Position numbers and translations under genes: made by a program. From an uncultured Clostridia bacterium (GTDB lineage Bacteria; Bacillota; Clostridia; Christensenellales; Borkfalkiaceae), in NCBI GenBank assembly GCA_944363645.1, contig CALVUR010000003.1, forward strand, positions 62,001 through 126,000: a DNA stretch of 64,000 bases. The letters are read 5' to 3'. Numbering within the stretch: the stretch's first letter is position 1; each line of letters opens with the position of its first letter. This document shows, one piece after another, positions 43,789-51,607 of this stretch. The notes under the pieces are model-generated. The model was not told the DNA's origin, searched no databases, and was given only the letters and a program-made list of their open reading frames with translations.

Positions 43789-44895
43789 TTACGCCCCCAT
43801 AAATAAACTTAAAATGATACCGCCAGCAACAACCGAAGCGATTTGACCTGAAACGTTTACGCCGATTGAATGCATAAGCAAGAAGTTTTGATTGTCTTCT
43901 TTAAGCGCCATTTTATGTACTACCCTACCCGACATTGGGAATGCTGAAATACCAGCCGCACCAATCATAGGGTTAATCTTATTTTTAGTAAATAGGTTGA
44001 TAAATTTAGCAAGCAATACACCGCCGGCTGTATCGAAAATAAATGCGATTAAGCCAAGACCTAAAATTAAAAGTGTATCGGGTGTTAAAAATTTATCTGC
44101 AACCATGTTAAAGGATACAGACAAGCCTAAAACGATTGTAATAAGGTTTGCAAGCACCTTTTGTGCTGTTTCGGATAAAGAGTCTAACACGCCACATTCC
44201 CTTATTAAGTTACCGAACATTAAAAAGCCGATAAGTGAAGTTGCTTGAGGAATGATTGCTGAAACGACTGCTGTAATAATGATCGGGAAAGCGATTCTTG
44301 TTGCCTTTGAAACAGATTTTTGTTCGTAAGGCATCCTGATAAGTCTTTCCTTTTTTGTTGTCAAAAGTTTGATAATTGGTGGTTGAATTAGCGGTACTAA
44401 CGCCATGTATGAGTAGGCTGCGACCGTAATTGCGCCAACATATTTTGAGCCTAATTTGATTGCGGCAGCGATTGAAGTTGGACCATCTGCTGCGCCGATA
44501 ATTGCGATTGCAGCGGCATCTTTTGGGTCGAAAAACATTGAAGCCATACAAAGTGTGAAAAAGATACCAAATTGTGCGGCTGCGCCAAACAACATAAGTT
44601 TGGGGTTTGTCAAAAGCGGACCGAAGTCAATCATTGCGCCGATACCGATAAAAAGTAGTAATGGAAAAAGTTCGTTTGCGATACCGGCGTTATAAAGCGT
44701 TTCGATTGGACCGACCAGCGCATCTGAGCCGGGAATGTTTACTAATATTGCGCCAAAGCCCATAGGAAGTAAAAGTGTGGGCTCCATCTCTTTTTTAATG
44801 GCGAGAAATATTAGTATCAAACCGATTAAAATCATTACGCCTTGTTGCCAACTAAAGTTTAGAAGATTCTCGTAAAGAATTTTAAAAAAGTCCAT
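43789..44895 (-). CDS. oadB: Sodium-pumping decarboxylase beta subunit (OadB/MmdB/GcdB family)
   Basis: A 368-residue polytopic membrane subunit that couples decarboxylation of carboxybiotin to sodium export. Conserved family segments are present: LLLFIGIGAMIDFGPLL, IIGAADGPTSI (sodium/proton site aspartate), PPIIKLLTTKKER and NPMIGAAGISAFPMSGRVVH. It is in the usual 360-430 range. The carboxyltransferase and biotin-carrier subunits are not in this window, so the decarboxylated substrate (oxaloacetate, methylmalonyl-CoA or glutaconyl-CoA) cannot be named. AGAGGAT precedes the ATG. Confidence 0.93.
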   Translation of the reverse strand: MDFFKILYENLLNFSWQQGVMILIGLILIFLAIKKEMEPTLLLPMGFGAILVNIPGSDALVGPIETLYNAGIANELFPLLLFIGIGAMIDFGPLLTNPKLMLFGAAAQFGIFFTLCMASMFFDPKDAAAIAIIGAADGPTSIAAAIKLGSKYVGAITVAAYSYMALVPLIQPPIIKLLTTKKERLIRMPYEQKSVSKATRIAFPIIITAVVSAIIPQATSLIGFLMFGNLIRECGVLDSLSETAQKVLANLITIVLGLSVSFNMVADKFLTPDTLLILGLGLIAFIFDTAGGVLLAKFINLFTKNKINPMIGAAGISAFPMSGRVVHKMALKEDNQNFLLMHSIGVNVSGQIASVVAGGIILSLFMGA

Positions 44896-44927
44896 ATATA
44901 TCCTCTATCAATTTAATCTTTTGGTGT

Positions 44928-44963
44928 AAAAATGTGCGATAACGGGCTTATAGCCCCACTTTT
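44928..44963 (+). repeat. Dispersed element, copy 19
   Basis: AAAAATGTGC GATAACGGGC TTATAGCC CCACTTTTA, between the oadB start and the GH105 stop. It is the last copy before an 11-kb stretch with none. Confidence 0.92.
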
Positions 44964-45025
44964 ATTTACAAAACCTGTTAAAATTATTTTGTATTTATAA
45001 AGCTATTTTGCCGTAACCGATAAAA

Positions 45026-46150
45026 TTATTTTTGCCAATTTTTAATTTCGGCATAGCACATAACAAGTGGTGCAACGCCTTTTGCATCGTTTTCAACAAC
45101 CGGTTCTGAGATGTAATACTCATAAGTACCATCACGCCTTTTGTTGTCTTCTGGACCTAAACCAGCGACCAAACAAATACCGCCAAGTTTAATTTGACCG
45201 TCGTCATAAACCTTTAAGTATTTTGAAACGACGCCTTCAAAAATCTTTTTACCCATTTCGTGGTATTTTACATCAAGTACGCCCAGCCTTGAGCCCTTCA
45301 TCATTGCGTAAGATACCATCAAACTACCGCTTGTTTCGGGGTAATTGCCAGCCATTTTGGGCTTGTCCACTACCTGATAAAGCATATTTGTTTTGTGGTC
45401 AATATATGGTACGATACCAGCGATTGCTTCCCTAAAAATTTTGGCAAGTTTAGTAACGACTTCTTTACTATGGCAATATTCCATAAGGTCAGCAAGCGCA
45501 ACCAAATACCAACCGATTGAGCGAAGCCAAAAACTTTTTGAAAGACCTTTTTCGTCCGCCCAAAACGCCTTTTTAGAGCAGTCAATGCCGTGGTAATATA
45601 ACTTTTTCTTTTTGTCGTACATTAAAGAATGTACATTTTCAATCTGCTTTAACATGTCTGAATAATCACAGCCACCAAACGCAGTTTTGTACCTACAATA
45701 AAATGGTTGAGCCATATAAATGCCGTCAAGCCAAATTTGGTTGGGGTAAATTTTCTTGTGCCAGAAGTTGCCCGTGTGGGTACGTGGTTGATTTGCGAGT
45801 TGGTCGTAAATGTTAAAGATTGCTTTTTTATACTTTTCTTCACCCGTTGCGCCGTATAAATCGAATAGCACCCTGCCTTCGTTTACGTCGTCAAGGTTGA
45901 ATTTTTCCTTATTGTAAGTCCTAATTGTGCCGTTTTGTTCTACATAATAATCAATGTAGTTTTTAACAAAGTTGAAGTAGCGTTTTTCACCCGTGATTAT
46001 ATATAACTGGTAAAGTGCTGACATCATACAGCCGTCAATATAGTTCCAAACGGGGCTTTTACCCACCCTTATCGACTCGATATTCCAAAGCGGACAAGAT
46101 GGCGTGGATTCATCTAACAATTTATCAATGTAAGGTTGAATTCCGTACAT
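45026..46150 (-). CDS. GH105 unsaturated galacturonyl / rhamnogalacturonyl hydrolase
   Basis: Removes the unsaturated uronic acid left at the non-reducing end by pectate or rhamnogalacturonan lyases. A 374-residue alpha/alpha-barrel without signal peptide, so it works in the cytoplasm on imported oligomers. WNYIDGCMM (about 35-43) and WLDGIYMAQPFY (140-151) are family hallmarks; D142 matches the catalytic aspartate of YteR. SGSLMVSYAM and the YEYYISEPVVENDAKGVAPL segment complete it. AGGGGGT precedes the ATG, 2 bases after the GH28 stop. It is the last gene of the pectin-uptake operon. Confidence 0.95.
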   Translation of the reverse strand: MYGIQPYIDKLLDESTPSCPLWNIESIRVGKSPVWNYIDGCMMSALYQLYIITGEKRYFNFVKNYIDYYVEQNGTIRTYNKEKFNLDDVNEGRVLFDLYGATGEEKYKKAIFNIYDQLANQPRTHTGNFWHKKIYPNQIWLDGIYMAQPFYCRYKTAFGGCDYSDMLKQIENVHSLMYDKKKKLYYHGIDCSKKAFWADEKGLSKSFWLRSIGWYLVALADLMEYCHSKEVVTKLAKIFREAIAGIVPYIDHKTNMLYQVVDKPKMAGNYPETSGSLMVSYAMMKGSRLGVLDVKYHEMGKKIFEGVVSKYLKVYDDGQIKLGGICLVAGLGPEDNKRRDGTYEYYISEPVVENDAKGVAPLVMCYAEIKNWQK

Positions 46151-46152
46151 AA

Positions 46153-47697
46153 TTACCCCCTATTGATTGTGCCGATATTTTCAGCAACAATTTGTTCACC
46201 AACGACGCCCTTAAAAGAGACGTTTTTGATGTTTAAAGTTTCTACGTTGTTAAAGTAAAGCCCTGCGCAAGAACATTTTTTAACGGCAGTTGCCATAGAC
46301 GGAACACCGCTTTGTGCATCCTTTGCAAAGGTGAACTTAACATTTTCAACAGTGATTTCTTGGATAGGTCTTTCGGGAAGTCCGTCGCAGTAAGATGCGG
46401 CAACATGGCAGTTTTCGCAAACCATGTTTCTAAAAGCGAACTTGCCTAAGTATGGTGTGCCGTCGTCAACGGGGAGTTTTTCCCTTGACCAAACGTATTC
46501 GCTGTACCTATCAGGGTCGCAACAGTAATAAAACATATTGATTACAATGGGCGTTAAAACGTTGTTCATTGTAATATTTTCAAACAAAACGCCGTCAATA
46601 ACCGCATACTTACCCCTACCACGGCGAGTTTTTATCCTTAACCCCCTGTCGGTAGAAGAGAATAAGCATTTATTAACTGTAAGGTTTGTAACGCCAGCGG
46701 ACATTTCACTACCCAGAGTGATTGCGCCGTGTCCGTTTTCCATATAGCAGTTGCGGATGACGTGTAAATTTGCAGGTTTTTTATATTTTTTAGCGATGTA
46801 ACTTTTGCCCGATTTGATTGCGATGCAGTCATCACCAACGCTGAAATGACATCCGATAATGTTGACTTTGTTGCATGACTCAGGATCTAACCCGTCGGTG
46901 TTGGGGCTAACCTTTGGTGCGTTTACAGAGATGTTGTAAAAGTTTACGTCTTCGCTAAAATATGGGTGGAACTGCCACGAAGCAGCGTTTTGACCGGTTA
47001 CGCCGTGGAAAGTTACGTTTTTGCAGTTGTTTAAAAAGCAAAGACGAGGTCTGCCGGTTTCTCTTGCGAGAACGTTTTGCCACCATGTTGCGTTTTGAGC
47101 GTTGCCATCGATTGTGCCTTCGCCAACGATAGTAACATTTTTAATGTAAGCACCAAAAATAAGTGCTTGGTGCATTTTTTTAGGAACGCCTTCCCATGAA
47201 CCGCATTGAAGATATCTTTTTGAATATTGATCTGGGATTTCGCCCGGGATTGTTGGGTAACGGCTTTCGTCGGTAGTACCCAAAATAACGCTGTCCTTAG
47301 TGAGTTCTAAGGTCATATCACTTTTAAGTGTGAGTGGGGCGGTTAAATAAACGCCCTTTTCAAGCCTTAACCTACCGCCGGCGGGCATGCAGTTGATTGC
47401 CGTTTGAAGAGCGATAGTGTCATCGGTTTTGCCATCACCTTTTGCGCCAAAGTCGGAAGCCAAAACGCAAACGGTTTCTTTTTTGGTTTTAAATTTTAAG
47501 GTGAAGTTTGTGCCTAATATGCCTAATACGTATTGGGTGTCTGGCGTTAAGTCAAACAAGGAAAATACGTTTGTATTCTTTTCAAATTGAACTTCGCCGT
47601 TTAATGTAACGGTGTAAGTTTTATCACAGTAATAACTTAAATTGTTTTCCCACTCAAAACAAGCGGAACAACTTGAAACATAAAGTAAATTAATCAT
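46153..47697 (-). CDS. GH28 polygalacturonase-family hydrolase, cytoplasmic
   Basis: Hydrolyses alpha-1,4-galacturonosyl (or rhamnogalacturonan) links. 514 residues with no signal peptide: an N-terminal fibronectin-type domain (about 1-72, ending LTPDTQYVLGI) and a GH28 beta-helix. Catalytic aspartates D268 (NTDGLDPES), D289 and D290 (SVGDDC), H323 (GHGAITLGS) and the RIKT motif (near 356) are all present. The intracellular location suggests that it trims imported oligogalacturonides, probably as an exo-enzyme. It sits between a membrane protein gene and the GH105 gene, with 15- and 2-base gaps. Confidence 0.95.
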   Translation of the reverse strand: MINLLYVSSCSACFEWENNLSYYCDKTYTVTLNGEVQFEKNTNVFSLFDLTPDTQYVLGILGTNFTLKFKTKKETVCVLASDFGAKGDGKTDDTIALQTAINCMPAGGRLRLEKGVYLTAPLTLKSDMTLELTKDSVILGTTDESRYPTIPGEIPDQYSKRYLQCGSWEGVPKKMHQALIFGAYIKNVTIVGEGTIDGNAQNATWWQNVLARETGRPRLCFLNNCKNVTFHGVTGQNAASWQFHPYFSEDVNFYNISVNAPKVSPNTDGLDPESCNKVNIIGCHFSVGDDCIAIKSGKSYIAKKYKKPANLHVIRNCYMENGHGAITLGSEMSAGVTNLTVNKCLFSSTDRGLRIKTRRGRGKYAVIDGVLFENITMNNVLTPIVINMFYYCCDPDRYSEYVWSREKLPVDDGTPYLGKFAFRNMVCENCHVAASYCDGLPERPIQEITVENVKFTFAKDAQSGVPSMATAVKKCSCAGLYFNNVETLNIKNVSFKGVVGEQIVAENIGTINRG

Positions 47698-47713
47698 TTT
47701 AAAGTACCCTTTT

Positions 47714-48343
47714 TTAATATTTTACCTTTTTATGTTTAACAAGGTATACAATTAAATCTTTAATACCGATAAAAATCATATCGTAAGCCAAGCAAACAAG
47801 CCCGAACAAGAAAGGTTCAACGCCGATAACAACGGAGTTGACGGGCAATTTTTGCGCTTTGATTATCCACAAGTTTACTTGGTTATAGGTCATAACCACC
47901 AACGCAACAATGAATAGGTAAAAAAGAACATTTAAAAAAATTGTCCAAAACTTGTTCATTGGCAGTAACATAAAGTTGTTGTACTCGCCTTCATAATTTG
48001 CAATAAAACGAAGAATTTTGTTGCAGATTAAATCGATTAAAACGCCGATTGCGAAGCCTAAAACAATGATTAAAACGATGTTATCTTGAACAAAAACGCC
48101 AAGCCCCCAATAAAAGAAAAAGCAGGCTGCACCAAAGATCCAATATTTAAGGAATAGTGCCTTAACCGGTGCAGGAATTTTAGAGAAAAACCCACTTTTT
48201 GTTAAATGTTCTTCTTCCGCAGGGATTTCGGGGACGGCATCTTTTTCTGCATTGACAAGCCGATCAACGGCGTCGGTATTTAGTTGGTAATAATTTGTAA
48301 TTTCTTCTACTTCACGTTCGTGCCGATCTTTTTTTCTTGCCAT
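47714..48343 (-). CDS. Membrane protein of the pectin-uptake operon (unknown, type 1)
   Basis: A 209-residue protein with a charged N-terminal tail (1-62) and four membrane segments (about 66-84, 87-107, 130-150 and 170-195). I do not recognise a family. It lies in the same operon as the ABC importer, 15 bases before GH28. It may be an accessory membrane component or just a linked gene. The gap to the previous gene (162 bases) is one of the larger gaps in this operon. Confidence 0.65.
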   Translation of the reverse strand: MARKKDRHEREVEEITNYYQLNTDAVDRLVNAEKDAVPEIPAEEEHLTKSGFFSKIPAPVKALFLKYWIFGAACFFFYWGLGVFVQDNIVLIIVLGFAIGVLIDLICNKILRFIANYEGEYNNFMLLPMNKFWTIFLNVLFYLFIVALVVMTYNQVNLWIIKAQKLPVNSVVIGVEPFLFGLVCLAYDMIFIGIKDLIVYLVKHKKVKY

Positions 48344-48505
48344 ACAAATACCAAAAAATAGAAAAATTAGTTTAAATAAAAACTACACGGCTTTTAGCAA
48401 AAAACTGAAAAAGTAATTTACTAAAAACCGAAAATATCAGTTTTTATTGCTTAATTGCATAGAAAGACTGTAACGCAAAAATTTAATGCGTTACAGCCTT
48501 TGATA

Positions 48506-49195
48506 TTAGTCGTCTTCTCTTTCAATTTCAGCCATTTGAGTTGTGTACTCAACGTTAACTGAAGTATTGATGAGTTTTAATAATTTACCAATGAGTGGTG
48601 CAGCAACGAATAATACGATTGATAAGCCAAGTACGATAAGGTGTGCTGTTGTCATACCGTTTACATCATACAAATAGGAATATTTGGTCATGAATTCGTT
48701 AATTTTTTTAGCGTCGCCAGCGCAATCTGCAATGTGCCTATCGATACCGGCACTTAACTTAACCTTATAAACGATTTCAAAAACGAAAATGATAGCCATC
48801 ATTACAACGAAAAGTGCGATCATGACATATTTTGGTTTTTGGCGTTTAGGATAAGAACCAATCATTGCAACAAAGCCCAAAATAGAGAAAAGCATAATTG
48901 TAAATTGTGCAAGGCCCATTGGGTTTGTGTTGATATATAATGTTGATTGAGCAACTTTTTTCAAATTAAATGAGAATAAAACCAAAGCAATTAGATAAAC
49001 AAATATTGCAATGTTTTGTGGACGGCGTTTTAAGCCAACCAAGAATTTACGGAAAAATTCTTTTACCCTTGCGAAAAATGACAATTTTTGTTCGATGTCG
49101 GGCGTAACGCTTTCGTTTTCACAGTTAACTGTTGCGTTTTCAACTACCTTTTCTTCCGTAGTCATTTCTACGGTGTTATTTACAGTTTCGTTCAC
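48506..49195 (-). CDS. Membrane protein of the pectin-uptake operon (unknown, type 2)
   Basis: A 229-residue protein with an acidic threonine-rich N-terminus, a basic stretch (RVKEFFRKFLVGLKRRPQ) and four membrane segments (about 58-78, 88-110, 122-145 and 190-212). The start is a GTG at 49195, preceded by AAGGAGGC at a good distance. It follows the ATPase gene by 11 bases. No family recognised. Its size and layout resemble the other small membrane proteins in this operon, which could form one complex. Confidence 0.65.
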   Translation of the reverse strand: MNETVNNTVEMTTEEKVVENATVNCENESVTPDIEQKLSFFARVKEFFRKFLVGLKRRPQNIAIFVYLIALVLFSFNLKKVAQSTLYINTNPMGLAQFTIMLFSILGFVAMIGSYPKRQKPKYVMIALFVVMMAIIFVFEIVYKVKLSAGIDRHIADCAGDAKKINEFMTKYSYLYDVNGMTTAHLIVLGLSIVLFVAAPLIGKLLKLINTSVNVEYTTQMAEIEREDD

Positions 49196-49206
49196 GTTAT
49201 GCCTCC

Positions 49207-50265
49207 TTATCTAATAGCGTTTGTTGTTTCTTTATCAAAGAAATGTACACGGTCAAAGCCAATATTGATTTGATCGCCAAATTTATATGTAGCCCAATAA
49301 TGAAGTTTTGCAACGACCTTCTTTTTGCCGATATGACCATGAACCAAAGTGTTTTGACCTAAGTTTTCGTTGTTGGTAATGTTAAATTGAATTGTACCAT
49401 TTTCAACAACGTTTTCAGGACGAACGCCCAAAACGATTTCTTTGCCGTCATAATCAGCCAAAAGTGCATGTTGTTCACCCGTTAATTGATATGTAAAATC
49501 TTCACATACGAGTTTGTCGCCGTCAACTGTTACATCAAATAAGTTCATTGGTGGTAAACCGATGAAACTTGCAACGAAAAGGTTTGCCGGGGTGTCGTAA
49601 AGTTCAAGCGGTGTACCGATTTGTTGTACGTGCCCCATGGACATACAAACGATTCTGTCAGCAAGCGTTAATGCTTCGGTTTGGTCGTGTGTAACGTAAA
49701 TGATTGTGGCTTTTAATCTTTTGTGAAGTAGCAAAATTTCACGGCGCATTGCACCACGAAGTTTAGCGTCAAGGTTTGATAAAGGTTCGTCAAACAAGAA
49801 AACTTTTGGGTTACGAACGATTGCACGACCCATTGCAACACGTTGACGTTGACCACCAGAAAGTTGTTTTGGCTTTTTGTTGAGTTGAGAAGTCAAACCC
49901 AAAATTTCAGCAGCAGCCATAACCTTTTGGTGAATAATGTTTTTATCAACCTTTCTTAGCATTAGTGAAAATGCCATGTTTTCGTAAACAGTCATATGAC
50001 CGTAAAGCGCATAGTTTTGGAATACCATTGCCTCGTCCCTATCTTTTGGGGGCATTCTGGTAACGTCTTTACCATCGATAATCAAACGGCCAGATGTAAT
50101 ATCTTCTAAACCGGCAACCATACGCAAAGTGGTAGATTTACCGCAACCAGATGGACCAACCAAAACGATAAATTCGCCGTCTTTGATATCGATGTTAAAG
50201 TCATGAACGGCTTTTACCTTATTATCATATACTTTTTCTAAATGTTGTAATTTAAGTTCTGCCAT
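49207..50265 (-). CDS. MsmX/UgpC-type sugar ABC transporter ATPase
   Basis: Energises import by the LplB/LplC-type permeases in the same operon. 352 residues, full length. Walker A GPSGCGKST (37-45), signature LSGGQRQR (135-142), Walker B VFLFDEP (155-161), the H-loop THDQTEA and a C-terminal OB-type regulatory domain (about 240-350) are present. One oddity is QNYALYGHMTV, where relatives usually have a proline in place of the glycine. It lies between two pairs of unknown membrane-protein genes, rather than being remote from the permeases as is common for MsmX. Confidence 0.96.
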   Translation of the reverse strand: MAELKLQHLEKVYDNKVKAVHDFNIDIKDGEFIVLVGPSGCGKSTTLRMVAGLEDITSGRLIIDGKDVTRMPPKDRDEAMVFQNYALYGHMTVYENMAFSLMLRKVDKNIIHQKVMAAAEILGLTSQLNKKPKQLSGGQRQRVAMGRAIVRNPKVFLFDEPLSNLDAKLRGAMRREILLLHKRLKATIIYVTHDQTEALTLADRIVCMSMGHVQQIGTPLELYDTPANLFVASFIGLPPMNLFDVTVDGDKLVCEDFTYQLTGEQHALLADYDGKEIVLGVRPENVVENGTIQFNITNNENLGQNTLVHGHIGKKKVVAKLHYWATYKFGDQINIGFDRVHFFDKETTNAIR

Positions 50266-50277
50266 AATCCACCCTTA

Positions 50278-50802
50278 TTAACTTGGTTTTTCTTCGCCGA
50301 TTTCTTTGCGATATTTTTCAAGTGAAACACTTTTGATATAACCGATAACGCCAGCAACAATCAAAAGCGCGCCAGAACCGATTAAATAAATAAGTGTACG
50401 AATAAATTGACCTACTTCCATAACCTTTGCAGTTGAAACTTCAGAAACCGGTGTGGTTATGCCCTTAAGCGGGAAGTAAACGATCCTTAAAAGTTGTAAC
50501 AAACCGATTACAATAAGTACAATACCGTACGTCTTTTTGTAGTTTTTAATGCCTTCTGCACTTAAGAATGAGAAAAGCATGAACATAAGGTTATAAAGGA
50601 CTGAAATACCGATTGCAGGTTTATAGTATTGTTGTAAGTTTGTTTTATATATACTGACGAAGTAGAAAACGTTAACCAAAATAGCAAGAAGCGTTAAAGA
50701 TGAAGGTATTTTGTTTTTACTAAACCTTAATCTGTCTTTTTTTATCGCTTTGACTTCTTCCTGTGATAAAACAATGCCTTCATAAGATGTATTCTTTTTC
50801 AT
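50278..50802 (-). CDS. Membrane protein of the pectin-uptake operon (unknown, type 3)
   Basis: A 174-residue protein with a basic cytoplasmic N-terminus (1-33), four membrane segments (about 34-52, 65-83, 90-110 and 135-158) and a charged tail. Its ribosome binding site AGGAGG is inside the end of the preceding gene (2-base gap), so it is tightly coupled to the type 4 protein. No family recognised. It may interact with the ATPase that follows by 12 bases. Confidence 0.65.
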   Translation of the reverse strand: MKKNTSYEGIVLSQEEVKAIKKDRLRFSKNKIPSSLTLLAILVNVFYFVSIYKTNLQQYYKPAIGISVLYNLMFMLFSFLSAEGIKNYKKTYGIVLIVIGLLQLLRIVYFPLKGITTPVSEVSTAKVMEVGQFIRTLIYLIGSGALLIVAGVIGYIKSVSLEKYRKEIGEEKPS

Positions 50803-50804
50803 AA

Positions 50805-51407
50805 CTAATTAATACCTCCTACGCCAGTTAAAAGTTGGTTTTCTTTCTTCATCAAACGTGTTTTCCAAATTGCGTTAAAAATAACCAATGCTGCCGTAGC
50901 AACAAGTAAAATACAAACAACAAAACCAATATCAAACCAGAATGTAGAAACTGAATATGGTAAGCCTTTTGGTTCGTTGTACGCTTTTAATGCTTCAAAA
51001 TCCACCTGTAAGTACAAAGCACGATATTTAACTATTCCAATAATAGAATAAACTGCTATGCCTATATCGGTAGCCGCTATTAAGCCGGCTGAAACATAAT
51101 TGCCTACGTAATATTTTCTACGAGCGTTACTTGCGGTTAAGAAATATGTAACAGCAACAACAATCATAACGATTGCACAAGCAACAAGTGCTTGGTTGAA
51201 TGGTTGCATATCGTAAAATAGTTTTGCACCCTTAACATGCTCGCCACTAAGTCCTAATTCAGGAAGTTCAAGATCTGGGTCGTAAGCAAAGTATAAGGTT
51301 CTGTATACATGCGTCATAATGCTTAACGAATATATAAAAAATAATGCAAATACCCCAAGTAAAACATAGGATAATATTTTTTGAAACTTAAGTTGTGCCT
51401 TGAACAT
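50805..51407 (-). CDS. Membrane protein of the pectin-uptake operon (unknown, type 4)
   Basis: A 200-residue protein with four membrane segments (about 10-30, 72-92, 104-126 and 155-178) and an extracellular loop of about 40 residues after the first, rich in aspartate and glutamate (YDPDLELPELGLSGEHVKGA). AAAGGAG precedes the ATG. It is the first gene after the substrate-binding protein and its strong downstream hairpin. No family recognised. Confidence 0.65.
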   Translation of the reverse strand: MFKAQLKFQKILSYVLLGVFALFFIYSLSIMTHVYRTLYFAYDPDLELPELGLSGEHVKGAKLFYDMQPFNQALVACAIVMIVVAVTYFLTASNARRKYYVGNYVSAGLIAATDIGIAVYSIIGIVKYRALYLQVDFEALKAYNEPKGLPYSVSTFWFDIGFVVCILLVATAALVIFNAIWKTRLMKKENQLLTGVGGIN

Positions 51408-51479
51408 AGGTTCTCCTTTAATTTCGCAGATAGATTAAAAGGAATTTGTCCCCTTTCGTATATTTTATCGCTTAATTTT

Positions 51480-51590
51480 TATTTTTGCCCTTTTGGGCTT
51501 GATTTTCCCTTGCGGGCAAAATGTAATTTTTTTTTGAAAATTTTCTGTTGGGCAGGGGGCACGCCCCCTGCCAACCGAAAAAAGTTACTT
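51480..51590 (-). promoter_or_regulatory. Intercistronic GC-rich hairpin after the binding-protein gene
   Basis: A perfect 10-base stem GGCAGGGGGC / GCCCCCTGCC with a two-base core (51551-51572) in otherwise AT-rich sequence, with a smaller GCCC/GGGC hairpin near 51487-51498. No long U-run follows the large hairpin directly. The position between a solute-binding protein gene and the rest of its operon is where mRNA-stabilising or attenuating hairpins are known in sugar ABC operons. Confidence 0.7.
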
Positions 51591-51607
51591 TGCTAAAACA
51601 AAGTTAA

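Noticed and set aside
44210-44551. Open frame of 113 codons within oadB
   Set aside because: Shadow frame on the same strand; oadB itself is fully conserved.
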